From positions 318,001-382,000 of the forward strand of contig CP091722.1 in NCBI GenBank assembly GCA_022009755.1: a stretch of 64,000 nucleotides of DNA. The letters run 5' to 3'. The notes below the pieces were generated by a model that was given only the letters and a program-made list of their open reading frames with translations, was not told the DNA's origin and did no database searches. Position 1 is the first letter of the stretch. Every line of letters begins with the position of its first letter. This document shows, in pieces, positions 48,241 through 58,920 of this stretch. The stretch is from Oscillospiraceae bacterium (GTDB lineage: Bacteria > Bacillota > Clostridia > Christensenellales > QALW01). Made by a program: the position numbers and the translations under genes.

Positions 48241-49572
48241 TTGGAAAATACCGTTGTGCAGATATTGCCCAATGATTACGAAGCCGAGCGTTCCTGCATC
48301 GGATGTATATTGCTTTCATCTGATTGCGCGGGAGCGGTTTTTGAGCGTGTAAAAAGCAAGGAGTATTTCTATCGCCCGAATCATCAGGAGCTTTACGAAA
48401 GCATAAAGGCGCTGTATAACAGCGGCAGGGCTATTGATACCGTAACGCTGATGAGCGAGCTTATGCGCCGCGGTACGCTTGAGGTCATAGGCGGCGTGGG
48501 TTATCTGACCGAGCTTACCGGTGCAGTGCCCAGTGTGGCAAATCTGTCTTACTATATTGATATCGTGGTGGAAAAATACAAGCTTCGCCGCCTTATTGCA
48601 AGCGCAGGGCAAATAAGCAAGGACAGCTTTGATCAGCAAAAGGATTCCAAGGATATCATTGCATCGGCGGAAAGCGATATTTTTTCAATATCGATGAATA
48701 ACGAATTGAGCGCATTGGTGCCCGTTAAGGATGTACTGCCCGATGTGTATGAGCAGATTGACCAATACATGCTTACAAAAGGCAAGGTTTCCGGGGTGGC
48801 ATCGGGTTTTAGGGCGTTGGATGCAATGACGGGCGGTTTTCAGAAATCAAACCTGATAATAATTGCCTGCCGTCCCTCCATGGGAAAAACCTCCTTTGCA
48901 CTTAATGTGGCCAGCTACGCCGCTATTGCGCAAAGGGCACCGGTTGCGATATTTTCTCTTGAAATGAGTAAGCAGGAGGTTGCAATGCGTCTTGTCAGCG
49001 CAGAGTCGGGAATAAGCGCGCAGCAGATAAAAGACGGCGAAGTCAGGGAAGAGGATATGGAGCCGCTCAACCGTGCGATGAACAATCTTGAGCATGCTCC
49101 TATTTATATTGATGATACGCCCAGTATTACGGTGCCGCAGGTTCGCAGCAAATGCCGCAGAATAAAGGATCTCAAGCTTGTAATTATCGACTATCTCGGT
49201 CTTATGGGAACTTCCGGCCGTTCGGACAGCCGTCAGAACGAGGTAAGCGAGCTTTCCAGAGACCTCAAGGCGCTTGCGCGAACGCTGAATGTTCCGGTAA
49301 TCGCGCTTGCACAGCTTAACCGTGCCAATACGGCGCGAACCGATAAGCGACCGATGCTTAACGATCTGCGTGAGTCGGGCTCGATTGAGCAGGATGCCGA
49401 CCTTGTTATGTTTATACACAGAGAGGGCTACTATTCCGACAATCCTGATGCAGACAAAACACTTGCGGAAATTATAATAGCCAAGCAGAGAAACGGAGCA
49501 ACGGGTAAAATTGAGCTTACATGGCAGGGCGAGCTTACAAAGTTTCTTGACAGATCATACCGCAGCGAATGA
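48241..49572 (+). CDS. dnaB: Replicative DNA helicase DnaB
   Basis: The hexameric replicative helicase (DnaC of Bacillus). TTG at 48241, 9 bases after AAAGGAG, gives ENTVVQILPNDYEAERSCIGCIL at the start of the N-terminal collar domain. An upstream ATG (48214) lacks a site. The RecA-like domain carries Walker A CRPSMGKTSF near residue 210, with Cys in place of the usual Ala/Gly before RP, Walker B LVIIDYLGLM near 315, and QLNRANTARTDKRP and DLRESGSIEQDADLV. It is about 443 residues, normal length with no intein. It is unusual only in standing next to an ABC cassette. Confidence 0.95.
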   Translation: MENTVVQILPNDYEAERSCIGCILLSSDCAGAVFERVKSKEYFYRPNHQELYESIKALYNSGRAIDTVTLMSELMRRGTLEVIGGVGYLTELTGAVPSVANLSYYIDIVVEKYKLRRLIASAGQISKDSFDQQKDSKDIIASAESDIFSISMNNELSALVPVKDVLPDVYEQIDQYMLTKGKVSGVASGFRALDAMTGGFQKSNLIIIACRPSMGKTSFALNVASYAAIAQRAPVAIFSLEMSKQEVAMRLVSAESGISAQQIKDGEVREEDMEPLNRAMNNLEHAPIYIDDTPSITVPQVRSKCRRIKDLKLVIIDYLGLMGTSGRSDSRQNEVSELSRDLKALARTLNVPVIALAQLNRANTARTDKRPMLNDLRESGSIEQDADLVMFIHREGYYSDNPDADKTLAEIIIAKQRNGATGKIELTWQGELTKFLDRSYRSE

Positions 49573-49668
49573 TTTAATTATTTCGGTGCCGGCGGGGATG
49601 TGCCCCCGTGCAGGCTCCGAAAACCATATGCATTATTTCAGCTTCTATAAATTCGGGGAGGAAACACC

Positions 49669-50615
49669 ATGATTCAGGTTACGAACCTTACAAAGACTTA
49701 CGGCAGCAAGGTGGCGGTAAACAACATAAGCTTACCGTGGAAAAGGGCGAGGTCGTAGGTTTTCTCGGGCGCAACGGTGCCGGAAAAACCACCACGATGA
49801 ATATGATCACCGGTTATATTTCATCGACCGGCGGCACGGTCACCGTTGACGGCTGTGATATTTTGGAGCAGCCTCTGGAGGCAAAACGCAAAATCGGATA
49901 TCTGCCGGAGCAGCCGCCGGTGTACACGGATCTTACCGTGAATGAATATCTTGATTTTGCTGCCGATCTTAAGGGCATTGCCAAAAAGAACCGAAAGCAG
50001 CATCTTGACGAAATAAAAGAGCTTGTAAAAATCACCGATGTGTCCGGAAGGCTTATCGGCAATCTTTCCAAGGGCTACCGTCAGCGTGTCGGTATGGCGC
50101 AGGCTCTGGTGGGAAACCCGGAAATACTTATTCTTGATGAACCTACGGTGGGCCTTGATCCCAACCAGATAATAGAAATACGCAAGCTCATAAAACGGCT
50201 TGGCAAGGAGCATACGGTCATACTTTCCTCGCATATTCTTCCTGAAGTGGCGGATGTTTGCGAGAAGGTTATAATTATCGACCGCGGAAGTATCGTGGCA
50301 CAGGACACCATATCAAATCTCAGCCGCGGCACGGGGGAGAGCAGTATGCTTTCCGTCAGAATCGCCGGGGGCGAAAATCAGGTTCTGCGCACCGTGCGCG
50401 AAATTGCCGGCGTATTAAAGGCGGAAAGCCTCGGAACGCGCGAGCCGGGAAGTATTGATGTTATAATTACCACTAATAAAACCACGGATGTGAGGCGGGC
50501 ACTGTTCAACGCCGCCGCGCGCGCCGGCACTCCGATATTGCTTTGCCGCTATATGGATATAACGCTTGAAGATATTTTCCTGCAATTTACCGGCAGTAAG
50601 AGAGAGGAGCAGTAA
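49669..50615 (+). CDS. ABC exporter ATPase, GldA-like (one frame break)
   Basis: The ATP-binding subunit of an ABC-2 type exporter. ATG 49669 with GGGGAGGAAA upstream gives IQVTNLTKTYGSKVAVNN. A break at 49732-49733 (one missing T) separates this from the rest; restored it reads NNISFTVEKGEVVGFLGRNGAGKTTTMNM. Q-loop PEQPPVY, signature LSKGYRQRVGMAQAL near 133 and Walker B EILILDEPTVGLDP near 155 are intact, as is the His switch SSHILPEV. A C-terminal domain of about 90 residues follows, as in GldA. The corrected protein has 315 residues. The GTG/ATG starts nearer 49608 come from the wrong frame. It forms one operon with the next three genes. Confidence 0.92.
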
Positions 50616-50617
50616 AA

Positions 50618-51328
50618 ATGAATGCAGTATACAAAAAGGAATTGCGCGCATATTTTTATTCGCCGATAGGCTACGCCTTTATAGGCATCTTTATGCTTAT
50701 GCTGGGCGTAATATTTCTCGTAACAAACATTTCCGGCTCTTCGGCCGATTACGCCGCCGCCCTGTCGGGAGCATCCAGCTTTTTCGGCTTTCTTGTTCCG
50801 CTGCTTACAATGCGTTCCTTTGCAGAGGAACGCCGTACCAAAACGGATCAGCTGCTTCTTACATCACCGGTGCGCATCATTTCCGTGGTGATGGGCAAAT
50901 TTTTCGCAGCCGTTACGGTTTTGGCGATAACGCTGCTGCTCAGCTTCATATATCCCGTTATACTGGCAATACTGGGCTCGCCGAGCTGGGGCGAGATAAT
51001 ATCGGCATATGTAGGTTTTTTGCTTATGGGGTGTGCAAGCATCGCCATCGGCATCATGATCTCCGCCGCTACGCAAAGCCAGGTGGTGGCTGCGGTGGTA
51101 ACCTTCGGCGTATTTTTCATGCTGCTCATGACAAGCAATGTAATAAAGCTGATAAGCTCTGAATTTCTCCGCCGGACGCTTACGGCGCTTTCGCTGTTTG
51201 ACCGCATGCGGGATTTTACCTCCGGCGTACTGGGGCTTTCCCCGGTAATATACTACTTTTCCATCTGTGCAGTCTGCATTTTTGTAACTGTGCGTATCAT
51301 TGAAAAAAGAAGATGGAGCGGCAATTAA
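50618..51328 (+). CDS. ABC-2 type permease, GldF-like
   Basis: A 236-residue membrane subunit with six hydrophobic segments (FIGIFMLMLGVIFLV near 15, ASSFFGFLVPLLTM near 52, VLAITLLLSFIYPVILAILG near 105, and three more). TMRSFAEERRTKTDQLLLTSP near 62-85 is the cytoplasmic coupling stretch characteristic of the GldF/NosY type. It begins two bases after the ATPase stop. With the ATPase and GldG-like partners it would move an unknown substrate across the cytoplasmic membrane. In Bacteroidetes GldAFG supports gliding; in other bacteria the cassette has no proven function. Confidence 0.9.
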   Translation: MNAVYKKELRAYFYSPIGYAFIGIFMLMLGVIFLVTNISGSSADYAAALSGASSFFGFLVPLLTMRSFAEERRTKTDQLLLTSPVRIISVVMGKFFAAVTVLAITLLLSFIYPVILAILGSPSWGEIISAYVGFLLMGCASIAIGIMISAATQSQVVAAVVTFGVFFMLLMTSNVIKLISSEFLRRTLTALSLFDRMRDFTSGVLGLSPVIYYFSICAVCIFVTVRIIEKRRWSGN

Positions 51329-51379
51329 CGGGCTGCAGAAGCAAATGCGTACAACTATTCAGGAAAGGTGCCATATCAG

Positions 51380-52915
51380 ATGAAAAATACGGATGAGAAA
51401 AACATAAAACGCTTAAGAAACGATAAGCCTGCGCACAATTCTTCAAAGGATAACGGCGTTAAAGTGGCAGCTGATGTAAAAAAACGCGTAATTCGCGGCG
51501 GCTTTTCCACTATTATGGTGGTGCTTGCAATAGCCATTGTGGTGGTGCTTAATGTTATTGCAAGCGCAGTGGAAACAAGGGCCGGACTCAAGATAGATCT
51601 TACCTCAAATAAGATATATTCGCTGTCGGCAAAAACCGAGTCGATTGTCAGAAATATAAAGGACGAACTTATCATCTACAGCTTCGCTAACGACTATACG
51701 CAGGATAATCTTATAGGCAAAACATTGGAGCGCTATGCTGCCTTGAGCGGAAATGTAACGCTCAAGGTTGTTGATCCTGCAAAGGATGTGGCTCTTGCAA
51801 GGCGCTTTCCGGCGATACTATTACCATTACAGATAAAACGGTAGTGCTTTCCGACAGTGAAAACAAGTTTTTCCGTGTTATTCCTTACAGCGATATGTAT
51901 TATACCGATACGGAGAACAATGTTACCTATTGGGTTTTGGAACAGAAACTTACAAGCGCATTTATGTTTATGGATTCGGGCCGTGAACAAACGAATGCAT
52001 ATTTCCTTACCGGCCACGGTGAGCTTGTTACCGACCCGGCATATGCTGATGCCTCTGCATCTTTACAGGCAAGGCTGGAAGAGGAAAATTACAAGGTAGG
52101 CACCATCGATCTTGCCATGAACGATCTTCGCAGCGGTGATATTCTTATAGTCATAGGGCCGGCAAGCGATATTTCGGAGGAAGACCGTGACAAAGTGATA
52201 AAGTTCCTTGATGCCAATGGCAAGGCTTTGTTTTTCCTTGATCCTTCGCGCGGCGGGCTTAAAAACTTTGAGGCTATATTGGATCATTATATGATCAAAT
52301 TCAAAAATGAAATGGTATATGAGCAGCAAAGCTCAATGCATACCGAGCGCAGCAGCTTTGAATTGGTGCCCGAGGTGCTTTCAAGTGAAATCACCGATGG
52401 CATAATTAATTCAAAAAGCAGCGTTTATGCGGACAGCTGCGCTTATATAGAGGAATATAATCCCAGCAGCGATCTTCTTACGGTGCTTCCGCTGCTGAAT
52501 ACATCTTCCCAGTCGATCAGCTTTCCGTATGAGGATTATACAACGGGTGCATATGAGAATAAGATGGGCGAGTATACAAAAAAACAGCGCTGCATCGGTT
52601 TGGCACTGTATCAGAAGGATTCTGTCAGCATGCAGATTGATGAAGGAATCCGTATATGCGTATTTACGAGCTCTGAGCTGGCGCTTGGAAAGCGCTCCGG
52701 GTCTGCGGGCAATATCAGCCTTATCAAACTGTGTAAACTGGGTGGATAATAAAACAAACATGATTTCCATCTCCGGAGTGCAGATGAACGCTTACGAGCT
52801 TTCCATTGCCGATGCCGCTACCGTAAAAACCTTAGTAACCATCGTTATCATTGTAATTCCCGTGCTTATTCTGGGCGGCGGCGTTATCATTTGGCTTAGG
52901 AGGAAGAATCTATGA
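51380..52915 (+). CDS. GldG-like ABC auxiliary protein (two frame breaks)
   Basis: An extracytoplasmic partner of the exporter, of the ABC_transp_aux type. A basic cytoplasmic tail is followed by one membrane helix (FSTIMVVLAIAIVVVLNVIAS, near residue 40), the typical DLTSNKIYSLSAKTESIVRNI segment and the domain with YFLTGHGE near 215 and DILIVIGPASDISEED near 250. A second helix (VTIVIIVIPVLILGGGVIIWL) ends the protein. Breaks at 51799-51800 (one A) and 52726-52728 (one extra A or two missing) split it into three frames; corrected length is about 511-512. ATG 51380 is preferred; GTG 51368 directly abuts the ribosome-binding site. It overlaps the DUF4340 gene by four bases. Confidence 0.85.
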
Positions 52916-54465
52916 GGGCTTCGCGCAGCAGCATCAAGGTTATGATAATCTCGCTGGCATCGGCAGTGGTTCTGCTTGCAGGGCTGCTTGTCGGCTTCTT
53001 TGCAATAAATAAGGAAGAGACAGATCAGACTGCCGGCGAGCTGATACCGCTTATTGCCTGCAACGAAAATGAAGTAAACAGTCTGCATATTGAATCCGCA
53101 AGGGATACATACAACATCGTATCCGACGGAGTAAAGGATTACATTCCTCAGTGGCGCATTGAGGGCAGGGATAATACGGATATCGATCAGTATTCCGTTA
53201 AAACCGTGCTTAACAGATGCTATAAGCTCAATGCCCGCCGTGAGCTTGGCACCGTTGATATATCCGACAGCGAAATGATGGCGGCATACGGCTTTGATAA
53301 GCCCACCGCCACCGTAACTGTTGACTATAAAGACGGCATCAGAACCTTTGTTGTGGGCGCGGCTTACGGTAAGGATTATTATATGTATGAAAAAGGAACG
53401 GGAAAGTATTATGTGGTTCCCTCTACGGTAGGGTTATATTTTTCCATGACGGTGGATGAGCTGCGCACATTGCCTTCTTTGGCTGTGTCAATGGGAAATG
53501 TGGGGGTTATTTCTCTTCGCCGCAGGGACACAAAGGATATGAACATCGCATACATGCCGTCTTTTATTTCCGGCTCCAGCGTGTGGCAGATGACCTCTCC
53601 CGTAAGCGGCTTTGCGGACAATACCGCTATTACCGAGTATATCAACAGCATTTCCGATTTTAAGATGAGCCTTTATGTGGATTCTGCGGTAGGGGAGGAT
53701 TTGGCCAAATACGGGCTGGAGGAGCCTTATGCTACCCTTGTGCTGGCACCTCACGTGATGGGCGGTGAAAGCTCCAATAAACCGTCGCAGATAATTGCGG
53801 TGGGGGATCCGCTTAAGGAAATAGAAGGCTACCGCTTTTGTTACAGCTATACCTTCAAAAAGGGCGACGAGGTTGATGCTTCAAAATGCCGTCTGTATGC
53901 AATATCGGATGAAACCTTCAATAAGATATTCAATGTCAATGCAATAAATATAGTGGACCGTAATGTCCTTATGACAAATATAGTAAACGTTACAAGCATT
54001 GATATGGAAATTCAGGGCAAAAAGAGCACAATGAGCATTACAAAGAAAACCCTGCTGGATGACGACGGCAACCCCATTGTTGATGAAAGCGGAGAGGCAA
54101 CATACGAAACCTTCTTCGATATGCAGGACGGGCAGCGTCTTAAGGCGTCCTGCGCCCGCGCCTTTTTTTCAAGGCTTATTACATTAAAGATTTCCGCCTT
54201 TGTGCGTGATGACGATCCGCAGGAAATAGGGAACAAGGTATTCGATGTGGCAATACATACGGATATCAAACCTTACGGACTTTCCGACAGCAAGGTGTTT
54301 GTGGATTTAACGGCTGAAGCATATGAGCTGGACAGCAATTATTATGTTCTGCGTTTTCATGGGCAGGAGGAGAATTCCTGCAAAATAAGCCGTAAGCAGC
54401 TGGACGAATTATTTGAGGCATACGACCTTATGTTAAAGGGAGAACTGCCGGCATTGCGCGATTGA
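52912..54465 (+). CDS. DUF4340 domain protein of the Gld-like ABC cassette
   Basis: A 517-residue protein with one N-terminal membrane helix (VMIISLASAVVLLAGLLVGFFAI, about residues 9-31) and a large extracytoplasmic part with DUF4340-type repeats: SLHIESARDTYNIVSDG..WRIEG near 45, YGFDKPTATVTVDYKDG near 125 and YGLEEPYATLVL near 265. It overlaps the preceding GldG-like gene (ATGA), so the two are translationally coupled. DUF4340 proteins regularly follow GldG-like genes and are thought to sit in the same complex, but the substrate is unknown. The frame is intact. A bidirectional terminator follows. Confidence 0.85.
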   Translation: MRASRSSIKVMIISLASAVVLLAGLLVGFFAINKEETDQTAGELIPLIACNENEVNSLHIESARDTYNIVSDGVKDYIPQWRIEGRDNTDIDQYSVKTVLNRCYKLNARRELGTVDISDSEMMAAYGFDKPTATVTVDYKDGIRTFVVGAAYGKDYYMYEKGTGKYYVVPSTVGLYFSMTVDELRTLPSLAVSMGNVGVISLRRRDTKDMNIAYMPSFISGSSVWQMTSPVSGFADNTAITEYINSISDFKMSLYVDSAVGEDLAKYGLEEPYATLVLAPHVMGGESSNKPSQIIAVGDPLKEIEGYRFCYSYTFKKGDEVDASKCRLYAISDETFNKIFNVNAINIVDRNVLMTNIVNVTSIDMEIQGKKSTMSITKKTLLDDDGNPIVDESGEATYETFFDMQDGQRLKASCARAFFSRLITLKISAFVRDDDPQEIGNKVFDVAIHTDIKPYGLSDSKVFVDLTAEAYELDSNYYVLRFHGQEENSCKISRKQLDELFEAYDLMLKGELPALRD

Positions 54466-54507
54466 CCGGATTTGGCTGCAACGGCACAAAACAGTATTAT
54501 ATAAACC

Positions 54508-54536
54508 AAAAAGGATGCCTTAAAGGCATCCTTTTT
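54508..54536. terminator. Bidirectional terminator, ABC cassette / glmS
   Basis: AAAAAGGATGCC (54508-54519) pairs with GGCATCCTTTTT (54525-54536), loop TTAAA. The A5 and T5 arms give U-tracts on both strands. Confidence 0.9.
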
Positions 54537-54551
54537 AACAGCTTCGTTTTC

Positions 54552-56386
54552 TTATTCAACCGTAACGCTTTTTGCAAGGTTTCGCGGCATATCTACATCG
54601 TTTCCGCGCTGCACGGAGGTGTAATATGCAAGCAGCTGCATGGGCAATATGGCAAGTGTCGGCGTATATTCCGGCATTGTATCGGGAATTTCCCAAATAT
54701 CATCGGAAACATCATCAAAGAAATGGTCGCCTCTGCGCACAAGCGTCAGTATTTTGGCACCGCGCACGCGGCATTCCGTAATATTGCTTTTAATTTTCTC
54801 GGCAAGCTCTTTCTGAAGCGCAATTGCAATCACCAGCGTGCCCTCTTCCAAAAGAGCAATGGTACCGTGCTTAAGCTCGCCTGCTGCAAGCGCTTCGGAG
54901 TGAATATAGGATATCTCTTTAAGCTTGAGCGATGCCTCCTGCGCTATGGCATAGTCAAGGCCGCGGCCTATAAAGAAAACACTTTCGCGACCGTAATTGC
55001 GGCTTGCAAATTGCTGTATCTTTTCCTTGTGCTCAAACAGTTCGCGGTTTTTCTCCGGCAATGCCGAAAGCTCCTTCAGGGCTGCACTGATGCGTGCATC
55101 ATCAAATATACCGCGCTTGCGTGCAATGTCGAGTATAAGAATATATGTCATCATGAGCTGCGATACATACGCTTTTGTAGAGCAGACGGATATTTCCGGT
55201 CCCGCCCATGTGTAGCAGACAAAATCCGCTTCGCGGGCGATTGTCGAGCCTACAACATTGCATATTGCAAGCACCTTGGCACCGCGACTCTGTGCAAGCT
55301 TCATTGCGGCTATGGTATCAGCCGTTTCGCCGGATTGGGAAATTACAATCACTAAGTCCTCTGGTCCTATAATCGGATCGCGATAGCGGAATTCCGATGC
55401 AATATCGGCTATAACCGGTATGCGCAGCTGTTTTTCAATTATATTCTTGCCTACCAACCCGCAGTGATATGCAGTGCCGCAGGCCACAAAGAATATGCGT
55501 TTTATCTTTTTAATATAATCGCTCTCAAGGGGCATTTGCTCGTCCCGGAGATACAAATTACCGTTTTCTTCAATAATGCCGGGTGAGAGCGTGTCCTTAA
55601 GAGCAATGGGCTCCTCGTGCATTTCCTTCATCATGTAGTGCTTGAATCCGCCCTTTTGCGCGGTTTTAACATCCCAATCAACATGAAGGATATCTTTTTT
55701 GACTTCTTGACCAAGTTCATTGTAAATTTTTATATCATCCCTTGTAAGAACAGCAACCTCCATATTGTCAAGCAGAAAAACATCGCGGCTGTATTCAAGA
55801 ATTGCCGGGATATCCGAGGCAATAAAGCTGCCGTGAGAGGCCTTTCCCACAACGAGAGGGCTGTCCTTGCGTGCGCAGTAAAGCTTGTCGGGGGAATGCT
55901 TTGTTACTATTCCCAGTGAATATGAACCCTGAAGGCTGCCGAGAGTTTAAGAACGGCCTGCATCATATCTCCGTCGTAATAGTAATCCAAAAGCTGAACG
56001 ATAACCTCCGTATCGGTCTGAGAGATAAAGGTTTTTCCGGCCTTGGTAAGGCTGTCCTTGAGTTCCTTATAGTTTTCAATTATACCGTTATGTACAATGG
56101 CGATATCGCCTGCGGTATTCATGTGGGGATGCGCATTTGTATCATTTGGCTCACCGTGTGTTGCCCAACGGGTGTGGCCTATGCCCATATGCCCGCCGAT
56201 GGGCTCGCGCTCTATAAGGGAACGCAGGTTGCTGATTTTGCCCTTAACCTTGCGCACCTCCAGCTTATCACCGTTGAGAGTGGCTATTCCGGCAGAGTCA
56301 TATCCTCTGTATTCCAATCTTTCAAGTCCCGACAGCAATATCGGCACAACGGGCTTTTCACCAATATAACCAATAATTCCGCACAT
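54552..56386 (-). CDS. glmS: Glutamine:fructose-6-phosphate aminotransferase (one frame break)
   Basis: GlmS makes glucosamine-6-phosphate, the entry to peptidoglycan amino sugars. The true start is ATG 56386, after AGGAG, so the catalytic cysteine is residue 2 (CGIIGYIGEKP), as the Ntn glutaminase requires. An earlier in-frame ATG would bury it. The frame is lost near 55932; one base restores ...LSAAFQGSYSLGIVTKHSPD and joins the SIS isomerase domains (ACGTAYHCG near 325, SQSGETADT near 370, and the closing DMPRNLAKSVTVE). The corrected length is 611 residues. There is no glmS ribozyme in the leader. It diverges from purC. Confidence 0.96.
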
Positions 56387-56501
56387 AATGTGTTTCTCCT
56401 TAAATAATACGCGCATACCGGCAGAAGCCGAAATTAAAAGCGTCGTAAGCAATAGTTGAAATTTTGTCGTGTATGATAAATATTTATATATTATCTTTTA
56501 T

Positions 56502-56531
56502 ATTATATTCCCGTTGGCGGCTTTGTGTCAA
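56502..56531 (-). promoter_or_regulatory. Sigma-A promoter of glmS
   Basis: On the minus strand TTGACA (56526-56531), 18 bp, TATAAT (56502-56507). The leader of about 110 nt is AT-rich with a small CGGC/GCCG hairpin. Confidence 0.8.
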
Positions 56532-56592
56532 TTAAAAGTGCCGCATTTGAAAACTGCAATGCGCTTTCGAGCGGTTTAACGATTTGAGAAAC

Positions 56593-56627
56593 ACGAACAT
56601 TAATACGAACATTAAAAATAATGTTTG
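56593..56627 (+). promoter_or_regulatory. Candidate purine-type operator repeats before purC
   Basis: ACGAACATTAA occurs at 56593 and 56605 (12 bp apart), and the inverted half-site AATGTTTG at 56620 differs by one base from AATGTTCG. They lie 20-60 bp upstream of the purC -35 box. The core CGAACATT resembles the PurBox core known from Bacillus and Lactococcus PurR, but the spacing differs and no regulator gene is seen here. Confidence 0.45.
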
Positions 56628-56646
56628 CTTTTAATCGATGTATGGT

Positions 56647-56675
56647 TTGACAAAAAGGGTATAGCGTATTAGAAT
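56647..56675 (+). promoter_or_regulatory. Sigma-A promoter of purC-purF
   Basis: TTGACA (56647-56652), 17 bp, TAGAAT (56670-56675), 35 bp before the purC ATG. Confidence 0.8.
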
Positions 56676-56710
56676 TTTCACGAAAACTAATGAAACGGCG
56701 GTGAAGGAAT

Positions 56711-57433
56711 ATGGATTTGATCAAAAAGGAACAGTTATACGAGGGCAAGGCAAAAAAGGTTTTTGCAACACAGGACTCGGATTATGTTATTGTTTCATAT
56801 AAAGATGACGCTACTGCTCTTAACGGGCTTAAACGCGGTACCATTTCGGGAAAAGGTGAGGTAAACAACCGCGTGTCCAATATTCTTTTTTCATACCTTG
56901 AAAAGAATGGCGTGCCTACGCATTTTGTTAAGGAGCTCTCGCCGCGGGAAACTGCGGTAAAGCGGGTATCAATAGTTCCCGTTGAAGTAGTGGTGCGTAA
57001 TGTCGCCGCCGGCTCTTTGGCAAAGCGGCTGGGAATTCCCGAAGGAACAGTGCTTAAAAAGACGGTTCTTGAATTCTATTATAAAGATGACGCCCTCGGC
57101 GACCCGCTTATTAACTGTTCGCACATCTATGCACTGGATCTTGCAACAAAAGCCGAAATGGATCGCATATCCGAGCTTGCACTGAAGGTTGATGGGCTGC
57201 TCAGCGAGTATTTTGCTCCGGCGGGAGTAAGGCTTATTGATTATAAGCTGGAATTCGGCAGATTTCACGATCAAATCATTCTTGCGGATGAGATATCGCC
57301 CGATACCTGCCGTTTTTGGGATGATAAAACGGGGGAGAAGCTTGATAAGGACCGTTTTCGCAGAGATCTGGGCGGCGAAGCCGAGGCCTATGCGGAGCTT
57401 ATGCGCAGAGTGCTGAAGCAATCTGAGTGCTGA
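56711..57433 (+). CDS. purC: SAICAR synthetase
   Basis: PurC joins CAIR and aspartate with ATP in de novo purine synthesis. The 240-residue protein starts KKEQLYEGKAKKVFAT, with YKDDATAL near residue 30, NNRVSNILFSYLEKNGVPTHF near 55-75, the PVEVVVRNVAAGSLAKRLG motif near 90 and the C-terminal LIDYKLEFGRF and LADEISPDTCRFWD. The length and frame are standard. The ATG follows GAAGGA. purF begins 20 bases after the stop. Confidence 0.97.
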   Translation: MDLIKKEQLYEGKAKKVFATQDSDYVIVSYKDDATALNGLKRGTISGKGEVNNRVSNILFSYLEKNGVPTHFVKELSPRETAVKRVSIVPVEVVVRNVAAGSLAKRLGIPEGTVLKKTVLEFYYKDDALGDPLINCSHIYALDLATKAEMDRISELALKVDGLLSEYFAPAGVRLIDYKLEFGRFHDQIILADEISPDTCRFWDDKTGEKLDKDRFRRDLGGEAEAYAELMRRVLKQSEC

Positions 57434-57453
57434 AAAAGGAGCTGCAATACAAA

Positions 57454-58889
57454 ATGACTCAGTGTGAAGAATATGCAGTGCAGGAGCATTTCAGCGAAGA
57501 GTGCGGGGTAGTAGGCGTATATAATAACGGCGATATAGATACCATGGCAATGTATTTTGCTCTGCACGCACTTCAGCACCGCGGACAGGAAAGCGCGGGC
57601 ATGGCGGTAACGGACGGAAAAACGGTAATTTACTGTAAGCATACCGGACTGGTAAACACAGTATTTACAAAGGCGCGCCTTGAGCGCATGAGCGGCAAAA
57701 AAGCCGGAATAGGACATGTGCGGTATTCTACAAAAGGGCATAACACCACGGTAAACGCACAGCCTCTTGTAGCGTCGTTTGCGGGAGGGGATGTGGCTGT
57801 TGCGCATAACGGGACGCTGCTTAATACATTAACGCTTAAAAAACAGCTTGCCATGCACGGCTCAATATTTCAAACGCAGACCGACAGCGAGGTTTTTCTG
57901 CATCTCATAGCACATTATGCCGGCGATGGAATGACTCAGGCGCTTGAACATATGATGAAGGATGTTCAGGGCTCCTATGCGCTTACCGTGCTTACTCGCG
58001 ACCGTCTGTACGGCGTGCGTGATCCTTACGGCATAAGGCCGCTGTGTATAGGCAAAAAGGGCGGCTCGTATGTACTTGCTTCCGAAAGCGCGGCTCTGGA
58101 TGCGCTGGGTGCTAAGCTGGTCAGGGATGTATGCCCCGGAGAAATCGTGGAAATTGGCCCCGAGGGTCTGAAAAGCAATATGGTAAAACACCGCGTCAGA
58201 CCCGCCGGCATGTGCCTGTTTGAATATGTTTATCTTGCCCGTACCGACAGCATAATGGATGGAATCGATATCATGGGGGCGCGTCTGCGGGCCGGCATGG
58301 CGCTAGCGCAGGTGCTGCCAGTGGATGCCGATCTTATAGCCGGAGTTCCCGATTCTGCATTAACAGCCGCAATGGGCTATTCCCGCAGCAGCGGTATCCC
58401 GTACGGCGATGCGCTTGTAAAAAACCGTTATGTGGGGCGTTCGTTCATTCAGCCTGAGCAATCGCTCAGAGAGTTGGCAGTGCGCATGAAGCTTAATGCG
58501 CTCAAAGCAAATGTTGAGGGTAAAAGAGTCGTATTGGTGGATGATTCAATAGTCAGGGGAACAACAAGCAAACGCCTTGTTGATATACTTAAAAATGCCG
58601 GAGCAAAAGAAGTGCATTTGCGCATAAGCTCGCCGCCGGTAAATTATCCCTGCTATTTGGGCATAGATACTCCTTCAAGACGACAGCTGATAAGCGCGGG
58701 ACATTCCGTTGAGGAAATATGTGCAATGACAGGGGCTGATTCTCTGGCATATCTTCCGCTTGACGGGCTGATTAAAGCCGTTTGCGAAAATGACGGCCCC
58801 GGTTTTTGCACCGGCTGCTTCAACGGAGGCTATCCCATGAATATAAGAACCTGCAAAAAAACAAAGGAATGTGCAGAATTAACAAATAA
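57454..58889 (+). CDS. purF: Amidophosphoribosyltransferase, Fe-S type (frame break at the C-terminus)
   Basis: PurF makes phosphoribosylamine from PRPP and glutamine, the committed step of purine synthesis. A propeptide of about 16 residues precedes the glutaminase cysteine in SEECGVVGVY. The PRPP loop is VVLVDDSIVRGTTS near 365. Cysteines in PAGMCLF, NYPCYLG and GFCTGCF match the four ligands of the Bacillus-type 4Fe-4S cluster. The frame as given runs on to 59019, across an intrinsic terminator. Restoring one A in the run 58855-58861 gives a stop at 58887-58889 and 478 residues, as in Bacillus. ATG 57454 is a little far (about 12) from AAGGAG, but an upstream GTG overlaps purC. Confidence 0.94.
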
Positions 58890-58920
58890 TTGCGTTTACA
58901 AGGCAGGCGCAAAATGTTAT

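Noticed and set aside
56387..56501. glmS ribozyme in the glmS leader
   Set aside because: The leader is short and AT-rich and lacks the conserved ribozyme core.
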